From Helicobacter sp. (GTDB lineage: Bacteria > Campylobacterota > Campylobacteria > Campylobacterales > Helicobacteraceae): a DNA stretch of 5,354 nt. The notes under the pieces were generated by a model. It was not told where the DNA came from, did not search any database, and saw only the letters and a list, made by a program, of their open reading frames with translations. Every line of letters begins with the position of its first letter. The first letter of the stretch is position 1. A program made the position numbers and the translations under genes. Shown here piece by piece: positions 1 to 5,299 of the stretch. The stretch lies in contig JARIAP010000085.1 in NCBI GenBank assembly GCA_029257755.1, positions 1 through 5,354 on the forward strand, given 5' to 3'.

Positions 1-617
1 ATAATTTGACAATTAGAGCTGTAGAACAAAAATTTAATAAAGGTCTGCCAATTGAAGCTGGTGCGATATTAATTACTGAAGTTGATGGTAATTTAGAAGA
101 AGAAATTAAATATCAATTAAAACAAATAGAAACAAAATTTATAGAAAATGGATGTATAGAGTTTAAAATTGCAAAAGATTCTAAAGAGGGTGAAGATTTA
201 TGGTTTGCAAGAAAAAATGCAAGTCAAAGTATTAGCATTTATGGTAAAAAAAAGCTTAATGAAGATATTACCGTGCCTCGTTCAAAATTACCTGATTTAC
301 TTAGAGGCATTGATGAAGTTAGCAAAAAATATGGCTTTAAGATTCCATGTTTTGGTCATACAGGAGATGGTAATGTGCATACAAATGTTATGGTTGAGAA
401 TCTACAAGATTTAGATAAAGGGCATGAAGCAATTACAGAAATTTTTAAAATTGCAGTAGATTTAGAAGGCACTTTAAGCGGAGAACATGGAATTGGTTTA
501 GCAAAAGCACCATTTATGAATCTAGCTTTTAGTGAAGAAGAAATGCAATTATTTAGAAATTTGAAAAACGCATTTGATCCAAATAATATTTTAAATCCGG
601 GTAAGATGGGATTATAA
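1..617 (+). CDS. glcD: FAD-linked oxidase GlcD family, C-terminal part (5' end outside window)
   Basis: This is the C-terminal ~204 residues of a glycolate/D-lactate-type FAD-linked dehydrogenase, which oxidises a 2-hydroxy acid and passes electrons to the respiratory chain. The frame is open to the left edge (first whole codon at base 3), so the TTG at base 6 is internal and not a start. Visible family signatures of the FAD-oxidase C-terminal domain are a GHTGDGNVH block in the middle (the usual form is GHxGDGNxH), then SGEHGIG followed by a lysine, and the closing block FDPNNILNPGKM. The protein stops immediately after that block. It is therefore the single-domain GlcD type and not the long Dld type with a C-terminal Fe-S domain. 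The substrate (glycolate or D-lactate) cannot be told from this part. The gene converges on the permease gene, with 73 bases between the two stops. Family assignment is firm; the exact symbol is less so. Confidence 0.88.
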   Translation, partial: NLTIRAVEQKFNKGLPIEAGAILITEVDGNLEEEIKYQLKQIETKFIENGCIEFKIAKDSKEGEDLWFARKNASQSISIYGKKKLNEDITVPRSKLPDLLRGIDEVSKKYGFKIPCFGHTGDGNVHTNVMVENLQDLDKGHEAITEIFKIAVDLEGTLSGEHGIGLAKAPFMNLAFSEEEMQLFRNLKNAFDPNNILNPGKMGL

Positions 618-643
618 AATAATATTTTCTTGAAAGTTATATA

Positions 644-669
644 ATAATTATAATCTATTTTATAATTAT
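644..669. terminator. AT-only hairpin between convergent genes, possible bidirectional terminator
   Basis: A perfect 10-bp inverted repeat (644-653 with 660-669, 6-base loop) lies between the convergent stops of the oxidase and permease genes, 27 bases after the oxidase stop. The stem holds only A-T pairs and is not followed by a clean T run on either strand. Position supports a terminator role; stem strength does not. Confidence 0.3.
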
Positions 670-690
670 ATTAGTAAAATATTCTATATT

Positions 691-1362
691 TTATAAGTTT
701 TTTCTATAAGTATTTTCTAAAAATGAAAATATAATGCTTAATGGCAATAAAACTATTAAATAAGAGCATACAAGTAAAAATAATGCTTCGTTTGTTTGTC
801 CATAATTACCAATTACTTCTTTAGCAACTGACATTAAATCTTCAAGTGCTATTATTCCTACAATTGAAGTTTCTTTAATTAAAAATAAAACATTAGCACA
901 AATTGATGGTATGCTTAATGGTATGCTTTGTGGAAATATAATAAAACATAATATTTGCAAATTGCTAAAACCAAGTGATAAAGCTGATTCTATTTGTGAT
1001 TTTTTTACTGATTGAAGTCCTAATCTAAAGGATTCTGCCATATAACTTCCACCAAGAAAAATAACACCTATAACAGCACACCAAAAATTTGGTATTTCTA
1101 TCCAATATGATAAGCCAAAATACAAGAAAAATAATTGTATTATTAAAGGTGTATTTCTAGATATTTCTATGTATATATTTATAATCCAAGTAAATGGTTT
1201 AATACTATAATAAATTATAATTGAAGATAAAAATCCTACAATTATAGCCCCAATAATACCATATAGTGATATTTTAAGTGTTAAAACAAGTGCCTTCCAA
1301 AATATCGGTAAAATATCAATTATAAAATCAAAATCTAAAATATCAAATCTAAGAAAATCCAT
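691..1362 (-). CDS. Amino-acid ABC transporter permease, HisM/GlnP family
   Basis: This 223-residue inner-membrane permease belongs to the polar amino-acid (His/Gln/Glu/Arg) ABC importer family. It forms the transmembrane channel and needs an ATPase and a periplasmic binding protein. Evidence: about five hydrophobic membrane segments. The family-typical SRNTPLIIQLFFLYFGL stretch is at residues 68-84. An EAA-type loop for docking the ATPase is at about 125-145 (ESALSLGF, then FPQSI). A LIKETSIVGII stretch at 161-171 matches the usual LLKDTSLV block. The ATG at 1362 is the only sensible start, because an in-frame TAA lies seven codons upstream with no other start codon between. No Shine-Dalgarno sequence is visible before it. 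No other transporter gene is adjacent: the left neighbour converges on it and the right neighbour is a cytochrome gene with its own hairpin. The amino acid transported cannot be inferred. Confidence 0.9.
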   Translation of the reverse strand: MDFLRFDILDFDFIIDILPIFWKALVLTLKISLYGIIGAIIVGFLSSIIIYYSIKPFTWIINIYIEISRNTPLIIQLFFLYFGLSYWIEIPNFWCAVIGVIFLGGSYMAESFRLGLQSVKKSQIESALSLGFSNLQILCFIIFPQSIPLSIPSICANVLFLIKETSIVGIIALEDLMSVAKEVIGNYGQTNEALFLLVCSYLIVLLPLSIIFSFLENTYRKNL

Positions 1363-1498
1363 GACTATTTTTAACCATATTTATAATTTAAAAATACAAT
1401 TAGTGTATATAAAAAGTATTAAGAATTGCATTTATTTGTAATTGTTTTTAAAAATTGTAGTATTTAATTTAATTAAATGTATTACTTAAAATTATTGA

Positions 1499-1528
1499 AT
1501 CTTGTTTCAACATTATTAGAAACAAGAT
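1499..1528 (-). terminator. Hairpin after the cytochrome c gene, likely terminator
   Basis: A perfect 10-bp inverted repeat (1499-1508 ATCTTGTTTC with 1519-1528 GAAACAAGAT, 10-base loop) starts 14 bases beyond the cytochrome stop codon. On the minus strand the stem is followed by an AT-rich but interrupted T tract. On the plus strand it is followed by ATTTTTAT, so it could also stop plus-strand transcription. It separates the cytochrome transcript from the permease gene. Confidence 0.6.
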
Positions 1529-1542
1529 ATTTTTATATAGAA

Positions 1543-1851
1543 TTACTTAAGCGTAGGAATATGTTTTGCTAAAGCTTCAATATCTTCTTCACTTAATTTA
1601 GCGGTTTGTGCTTTCATTTGAGCACCCATTTTATATCTATTAAGGGTTCCTGCTTTGTATCCTAATAAATCTTTTTTAATTTCTTCGCTACTAAGTGTAT
1701 TAACAACAGCAGTTTTGTTTAAATAAGATTTTTCCATTTTAGCACCATGACAAGTTTTGCATTGCTTAGCAATTATAGCAGCTGGATCACTAGCGGCTAA
1801 AGCAAAACTACCTAAACCTAAAACAACCATTAATGGCAACATTTTTTTCAT
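1543..1851 (-). CDS. Periplasmic monohaem cytochrome c (c553-like)
   Basis: This 102-residue small c-type cytochrome is an electron shuttle in the periplasm. A signal peptide covers residues 1-19 (MKK, a hydrophobic core, then A-L-A before the predicted cut), leaving a mature protein of about 83 residues. The single haem site is C31-K-T-C34-H35. The likely distal axial ligand is M79, within the GAQMKAQ stretch. It is followed by the usual C-terminal helix pattern LSEEDIEALAKHI. Length and layout match the short class I cytochrome c553 proteins of epsilonproteobacteria, which carry electrons from the bc1 complex to the terminal oxidase or a peroxidase. The start is fixed by AAGGA six bases upstream (1858-1862) and by the signal peptide itself. 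It is transcribed alone from the promoter at 1882-1887. Haem attachment requires the cell's cytochrome c maturation system, which is not in this window. Confidence 0.93.
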   Translation of the reverse strand: MKKMLPLMVVLGLGSFALAASDPAAIIAKQCKTCHGAKMEKSYLNKTAVVNTLSSEEIKKDLLGYKAGTLNRYKMGAQMKAQTAKLSEEDIEALAKHIPTLK

Positions 1852-1881
1852 ATTCTATCCTTTCAATAGTTTGGTAGCATA

Positions 1882-1887
1882 ATTATA
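1882..1887 (-). promoter_or_regulatory. -10 box of the cytochrome c promoter
   Basis: A perfect TATAAT on the minus strand, 30 bases upstream of the cytochrome ATG, predicts transcription starting near 1875 and a leader of about 24 bases holding the AAGGA site. No -35 box is evident. The upstream DNA is A/T-tract rich, with a run of eight T on the plus strand at 1895-1902, as is common for epsilonproteobacterial sigma-70 promoters. Confidence 0.6.
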
Positions 1888-2070
1888 TTACATATTTTTT
1901 TTGATTTTAATAAATCTAAGATAAAAAAACTATTTTTTTGTATTAATGTTTAATTTGGTTATTTATGATTAAGTCATATGAATATTTAATAATTAACCTT
2001 TTTGATTGTTCTTATTTATTTTCTAGTTACTATTTTTGTTTAAACTTATAGTTTTTATTTATTTTGATTA

Positions 2071-2079
2071 TATTATATT
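2071..2079 (+). promoter_or_regulatory. Possible -10 region of the tRNA-Glu promoter
   Basis: Overlapping TATTAT and TATATT hexamers lie 14-22 bases before the tRNA, with a TG a few bases upstream. Transcription would start about 8-10 bases before the mature 5' end. The surrounding DNA is so AT-rich that such hexamers are common, so this rests mainly on position. Confidence 0.35.
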
Positions 2080-2092
2080 AATTAAAGAGTTT

Positions 2093-2168
2093 GACCCTTT
2101 CATCTAGTGGCCAAGGATACCACCCTTTCACGGTGGAAACGGAGGTTCAAATCCTTCAAGGGTTGCCA
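2093..2168 (+). tRNA. tRNA-Glu (anticodon TTC)
   Basis: A complete 76-base tRNA folds with all four arms. The 7-bp acceptor stem is GACCCTT (2093-2099) with AAGGGTT (2158-2164). The D arm is ATCT/GGAT. The anticodon stem CCACC/GGTGG encloses the loop CTTTCAC, giving anticodon TTC, which reads GAA/GAG. The T stem GGAGG/CCTTC encloses TTCAAAT. The discriminator is G2165 and the 3' CCA is encoded (2166-2168). The first acceptor pair is a G-U wobble, and the T stem also holds one G-U pair. The sequence closely resembles E. coli tRNA-Glu in the D and anticodon arms. It lies alone between the divergent cytochrome gene and the exported-protein gene, which begins 82 bases downstream. Confidence 0.97.
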
Positions 2169-2203
2169 TATTAAACTAAACTTATTTATATTTTAGATAT
2201 TTG

Positions 2204-2209
2204 TATAAA
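2204..2209 (+). promoter_or_regulatory. Possible -10 box for the SIMPL-like gene
   Basis: TATAAA preceded by TTTG lies 41 bases before the ATG of the exported-protein gene and would give a leader of about 35 bases. Read-through from the tRNA gene, 82 bases upstream with no terminator visible, is an alternative source of transcript. Confidence 0.3.
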
Positions 2210-2250
2210 TATTAAATTTGCTTTTAGAAACTTCTATTTAAGGATATAAA

Positions 2251-3060
2251 ATGCGTTGGGTAAAATTTATAGGTGCTTTTGTTATTTTATTGTTATTATT
2301 TGTTGGAGGAATTGTTTTTGATATTTTTGTTATTCAAAAATTTTCACATAAAGATAATTTCATAAATAATTTAACTAATAAAGATGATTTAAAAATAGAG
2401 CAAAATATATATGTATCAAAAGACATAGAATCTTCATTAATAAAAACTTCTTTAAATATACTAGAAAGCAATACATTGCATAATTTACAATCAATATCTC
2501 CAATTCAAAGAGACAATATAACACAAACTTTAAATAATATTATAAAACTTACACAAGAAAATGAAAATATTTGTAAAAATAATTCTTATGTTTTTACACC
2601 TAATTATACTAATAATTATGAAAAAGGAGATAGTAGAGGCTATAAAATCCAACTAAATATAAAATGTGAAATGGATAAATCTCAATATGATACATATACA
2701 AAATTCTTTAATAAAATTTTAGAAATTATTGATTCTAGTGAATTTTTGGATATTTCTTTTGGCTCTCTTGATTTTGCTTTGTCGCAACAAGAACAACAAA
2801 AATATGAAGCAGAATTAAGACAGATGGCATTAAAACAAGCAAATGATTTAATAAGTCAATATAATGAAAACTTAAAAACAAGTTGCTATATAGGTAAAAT
2901 TAATTTTGGACAGGCAATACTTCCTGTGCAAAAAAATTATATGACAATGAATAGAGATTCCTATATGGTTTTATTAAATAAAACTCAAACTCCTATTGTA
3001 TCATCAAATAATATGAAACTATCTCTTTTTACTCAACTTGAATTTATATGTAAAAGATAG
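2251..3060 (+). CDS. Membrane-anchored exported protein, SIMPL/DUF541-like
   Basis: This 269-residue protein of uncertain function has a single hydrophobic segment at residues 8-29 behind MRWVK, which should anchor it in the inner membrane with the rest in the periplasm. The C-terminal half is reminiscent of the SIMPL (DUF541, YggE-like) family: a predicted strand/helix section at 130-178, then a helix at about 182-206 with regular alanines (AELRQMALKQANDL), followed by a stretch matching the usual 'lg...g.i..i' region (CYIGKINFG), and a terminal strand (LSLFTQLEFICKR). Four cysteines (108, 139, 212, 267) lie in the exported part. The start is supported by TAAGGA six bases before the ATG (2239-2244). 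It is encoded alone. SIMPL proteins are poorly understood periplasmic or outer-envelope proteins, linked to stress tolerance in some bacteria. The family call rests on pattern similarity by eye and is moderately sure. Confidence 0.7.
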   Translation: MRWVKFIGAFVILLLLFVGGIVFDIFVIQKFSHKDNFINNLTNKDDLKIEQNIYVSKDIESSLIKTSLNILESNTLHNLQSISPIQRDNITQTLNNIIKLTQENENICKNNSYVFTPNYTNNYEKGDSRGYKIQLNIKCEMDKSQYDTYTKFFNKILEIIDSSEFLDISFGSLDFALSQQEQQKYEAELRQMALKQANDLISQYNENLKTSCYIGKINFGQAILPVQKNYMTMNRDSYMVLLNKTQTPIVSSNNMKLSLFTQLEFICKR

Positions 3061-3166
3061 AAAATTATATTAAATAAAATATTTCATTAATATAGATACT
3101 TTATAAATTTTAGCTTAACATAGAATCTATCATATTAGTATTTATAATTAACAATGAATAATATAT

Positions 3167-3190
3167 TTATTATTTTATTATTTTATTATT
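3167..3190. repeat. Three perfect tandem copies of TTATTATT
   Basis: Three exact head-to-tail copies of the 8-base unit TTATTATT lie in the noncoding gap, about 107 bases after the SIMPL-like gene. No gene or promoter is obviously placed to be switched by changes in copy number. Confidence 0.7.
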
Positions 3191-3682
3191 TACTATGTTT
3201 ATTTTTTATATAAGCTTTTATACAAGAAACATTATGATTTTTATATAACTTATCATATTTTATCTCCCAGATTCCATAAAAACAAATAGCATATATTATA
3301 AACTATGTAAAATTTATATATTTTTTTAATAATATTAAAATAAAAATTTTTAAAAATTTATCAATTATTCAATATTTAGATATTATATGTATCATATGAG
3401 TAATTATTGTGATTTTATTTTGCAAATAAATTATATCAATCAACATTTATAAATACAATTGTTATATAACTTAACTTATACAATATTTAATGGTATTTTC
3501 TATTTTACAAGAAAAACCAAGCCATAAAATAACTAAAAATTTTATGAATTCTTTATTAAAAATAAAAAGTATTTTATAGTTTAATTAATAATAAAATATG
3601 TTTTTATAGAAAGTTAATTAATAGTAATGATGCAATAACTATAAATTTGATAAACAAAACTATATAAATTGCATTAGATTAA

Positions 3683-3726
3683 TTAGAATCAAAAATCCAA
3701 GTATTATATCTTGTGGTTGATTCTAA
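3683..3726. repeat. Imperfect hairpin with 10-bp outer stem
   Basis: TTAGAATCAA (3683-3692) pairs perfectly with TTGATTCTAA (3717-3726). Inside, CCAAG (3697-3701) can pair with CTTG-T-GG (3710-3716) with one bulged T, leaving an 8-base loop. No T run follows on either strand, so it is not a classic terminator. It lies about 83 bases upstream of the nuclease promoter's TG element. It could be a small structured RNA, a protein-binding site or the residue of a mobile element. Confidence 0.5.
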
Positions 3727-3808
3727 ACTATGTGTCTATATTATTCAATTAATTGTTTTTCCAACCTTTGCAATTCTTATTCTATTAAAAATAAAATATA
3801 TAAGAATA

Positions 3809-3817
3809 TGCTATAAT
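3809..3817 (+). promoter_or_regulatory. Extended -10 promoter of the putative nuclease gene
   Basis: TGCTATAAT is a perfect extended -10 element (TG, one base, TATAAT). Transcription should start near 3824, giving a leader of about 27 bases that holds AAGGA (3841-3845). No -35 box is seen, and an extended -10 does not need one. This is one of the best promoters in the window, in contrast with the GTG start codon of the gene it drives. Confidence 0.65.
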
Positions 3818-3850
3818 TAAAGAATAGTTATAAAAAATATAAGGATTTGA

Positions 3851-4486
3851 GTGCCAAATTATCGCAAAAGTCAAACAGATTGTGTAGAAAAATTAAGCAT
3901 AAAAATATTTCAAGATTTTGGTATATATGCAGAACAAAATAATATTGAAAATATAACAGCGGTAGATTTAAGATTGGGTAAAAATAATATAAAGGTTGAT
4001 GTGCAATATTCACAGGATTTTGCTAAGTGGGGTGATTTACGCTTGGATTTTGTATCAGCTTATTCTTTGGGTATTAAGAATATATCCTATTCAAACATTC
4101 CTATGTTTCAAAAATTTGAATCTACTTATGGATATAGGGTTGATAAAGTAGGAAAGTATTTTCAGGATAATTATTTAGATGCCATCATTATCCTATTCTA
4201 CAATAATAAATTATATATTGACAATAACACAGATATTGCATATATGCCAGATAACATTCTTATAATATCAAAAGAGCAATTAATAAGCTATCTTCATGAT
4301 AATATAGATGAATGCCTTAAAAAGCTTAAGCTAAATAATAAAAGTTCTTTAGGAGATATCCATGGTTCTGCTTTTTTGCCTATTAATGTTTCTATGCTAG
4401 TTTCCAAAACACAATGCTATTATGGCACATATGATGAGTTAAAACAATATACTCAAGATATTAAGAAATATTTAAAATGTGAATGA
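3851..4486 (+). CDS. Unrecognised 211-residue protein, putative type II restriction endonuclease
   Basis: I do not recognise the family. The start is GTG: a TGA sits directly before it in frame and AAGGA lies five bases upstream (3841-3845), so no earlier start is possible. No signal peptide or membrane segment is seen, so the product is cytosolic. The most motif-like part is residues 38-71: V-D39-L-R-L-G, then K-V-D50-V-Q52-Y-S, then W-G-D62-L-R-L-D66-F-V-S-A-Y. The D39...D50-x-Q52 spacing could be a PD-(D/E)XK nuclease core with Q in place of K, as BglII has E-x-Q. This is speculative. Residues 105-139 alternate hydrophobic strands and turns, and the C-terminal third is mixed. The gene runs tail-to-tail into a DNA methyltransferase gene with abutting stops, a frequent arrangement for restriction-modification pairs, and its size fits a type II enzyme. 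The gene is certain; the nuclease function is inferred mostly from context. Confidence 0.6.
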   Translation: MPNYRKSQTDCVEKLSIKIFQDFGIYAEQNNIENITAVDLRLGKNNIKVDVQYSQDFAKWGDLRLDFVSAYSLGIKNISYSNIPMFQKFESTYGYRVDKVGKYFQDNYLDAIIILFYNNKLYIDNNTDIAYMPDNILIISKEQLISYLHDNIDECLKKLKLNNKSSLGDIHGSAFLPINVSMLVSKTQCYYGTYDELKQYTQDIKKYLKCE

Positions 4487-5143
4487 TTATAATATGCGAT
4501 TAATAGCTATATTTGCTGCTTCTTTATCAAGCTCAAAGCCTAAGAACTTTCTACCCAAGTTTTTTGCTACTAATAAATGTGCTCCACTACCTGCACATGG
4601 ATCAAATACTATATCTTGCTCATTTGTATTATCTAGGATAATATCTTCTAATAATTTATGGTTTTTTTCTGTTGGGTGCAATTTACTCTTTCCATTTGGA
4701 TACCTAAAAACCGTGTTTTTACAATATGCGTTAAAAGTTTTTGCTCCACTTTTCTTAAACCATACAGCCATTTCTACACCGCTTAAATATACATGTTTTC
4801 CATTCATTGGGCTTGGATTTGTTTTTTCCCAGATTATTGGGCGAGTTGTCCCTGCTTTAGAAGTAAAAAATTTAAAAATGAAACTAAATTGTTCTTTGCC
4901 ACAGAATATTACAATGCTATTAGACATTATTCTATGTAATTCACTAAGAAAAGCATTTAAATCAAATGTTATAATATCTGCGTATCGTTTATCAAGATTT
5001 CTTAGTCCATTGCTAACTCTATTAACAGCTGCATAGGGTATGTCGGTTAAAATGAAGGGCGTTGAATTATTTTTGATTTTCTTCATTCCAATCATACAAT
5101 CTTCATTATAAATCTTATTGATTTCTAAACCACAATCTTGCAT
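4487..5143 (-). CDS. DNA amino-methyltransferase (N6-adenine or N4-cytosine), beta class
   Basis: This 218-residue methyltransferase transfers a methyl group from S-adenosylmethionine to the amino group of adenine or cytosine in a short DNA site. Motif order is that of the beta class: catalytic motif IV near the N terminus (T-D34-I-P-Y37, normally DPPY or SPPY), a middle region with NPSPMNGK (109-116), then motif X HPTEK (156-160), motif I DPCAGSG (181-187) for cofactor binding and motif II F-E204-L-D. All core motifs are present, although the protein is short for the class (often 250-320). The chosen ATG at 5141-5143 has GGAG six bases upstream. A longer reading from the ATG at 5155 adds only MEKI and has no well-spaced site. 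The gene ends exactly where the convergent nuclease-candidate gene ends. No specificity subunit or controller gene is seen. The recognition sequence cannot be read from the protein by eye. Confidence 0.93.
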   Translation of the reverse strand: MQDCGLEINKIYNEDCMIGMKKIKNNSTPFILTDIPYAAVNRVSNGLRNLDKRYADIITFDLNAFLSELHRIMSNSIVIFCGKEQFSFIFKFFTSKAGTTRPIIWEKTNPSPMNGKHVYLSGVEMAVWFKKSGAKTFNAYCKNTVFRYPNGKSKLHPTEKNHKLLEDIILDNTNEQDIVFDPCAGSGAHLLVAKNLGRKFLGFELDKEAANIAINRIL

Positions 5144-5153
5144 TATTTTCTCC
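5144..5153 (-). promoter_or_regulatory. Ribosome binding site deciding the methyltransferase start
   Basis: GGAG (5150-5153, minus strand) followed by a six-base spacer precedes the ATG at 5141-5143. The only site before the alternative ATG at 5155 is AAAGGG ending about 14 bases away, which is too far. The SD overlaps the G of the upper ATG, so the two starts would compete for ribosomes. Confidence 0.55.
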
Positions 5154-5215
5154 ATTCTGCTTAATAATACCCTTTTTATGTTAATAGTTTATTTTATCAA
5201 CTTTATTTTGAGTGC

Positions 5216-5236
5216 ATTATAATTGTTAGTATTATA
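5216..5236 (-). promoter_or_regulatory. Twin -10 boxes upstream of the methyltransferase gene
   Basis: Two perfect TATAAT hexamers on the minus strand, at 5216-5221 and 5231-5236, are 15 bases apart and 73-88 bases upstream of the chosen start. Each could serve as a -10 box, giving leaders of roughly 65-80 bases. A weaker TATTAT lies closer (5163-5168). Which is used cannot be told. AT-rich DNA makes chance matches common, but two exact copies are notable. Confidence 0.45.
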
Positions 5237-5249
5237 ATATTGTGTATTT

Positions 5250-5277
5250 ATAAATGCAAAATTACATTTGCATTTAT
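5250..5277. terminator. Perfect 11-bp inverted repeat, possible terminator of the right-edge gene
   Basis: ATAAATGCAAA (5250-5260) pairs perfectly with TTTGCATTTAT (5267-5277) around a 6-base loop. As plus-strand RNA the pairing can extend to 5245 and 5282 with two G-U pairs. It begins 22 bases after the stop of the minus-strand gene at the right edge, as expected for a terminator, but no T run follows. It also sits 13 bases upstream of the first methyltransferase -10 box, so it could be an operator. Confidence 0.45.
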
Positions 5278-5299
5278 GATATTTGTGAATAATGAATGC

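Larger units (their letters stand above)
3061..3850. other. 790-base AT-rich gap without a convincing gene
   Basis: No long open frame, good ribosome site plus start, or RNA gene is seen between the SIMPL-like gene and the putative nuclease gene. It contains an 8-bp tandem repeat (3167-3190), an imperfect hairpin (3683-3726) and the nuclease promoter near its right end. Two short minus-strand open stretches without starts, 3186-3302 (contains FYGIWEIKYDKLYKN) and 3471-3584 (contains FLVILWLGFSCKIENT), have slightly protein-like composition and could be decayed genes. In DNA this AT-rich they may equally be chance. A long noncoding gap is unusual in a compact epsilonproteobacterial genome and often marks an insertion or deletion site. 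Confidence 0.5.

Noticed and set aside
246..253. Run of eight A inside the oxidase gene as a phase-variation switch
   Set aside because: Short A runs are common in this AT-rich DNA, the frame is intact and housekeeping oxidases are not usually phase variable.
169..414. An 81-codon frame inside the oxidase gene
   Set aside because: It overlaps the GlcD frame, which carries all conserved blocks, and its translation has no family features.
2145..2168. 3' end of tRNA-Glu as an attachment site for an integrated element
   Set aside because: No second copy of the tRNA end was seen anywhere in the window and no integrase gene is present.
3210..3280. Possible tiny minus-strand peptide with a GGGAG site before an ATG
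   Set aside because: It would encode 11 residues, with no sign of a toxin or leader peptide and no matching regulatory structure.
3726..3810. Short minus-strand readings such as ELQRLEKQLIE, resembling a specificity-subunit tail
   Set aside because: The open stretch is only about a dozen codons between stops, and another frame of the same DNA looks equally plausible, so it is likely chance.
3828..4013. A 61-codon minus-strand frame opposite the start of the nuclease candidate
   Set aside because: It is antisense to a well-supported gene start; its hydrophobic composition follows from the AT-rich complement.
4479..5036. A 185-codon plus-strand open frame opposite the methyltransferase
   Set aside because: It is the antisense shadow of a gene with full methyltransferase motifs, and it has no ribosome binding site or recognisable domain.
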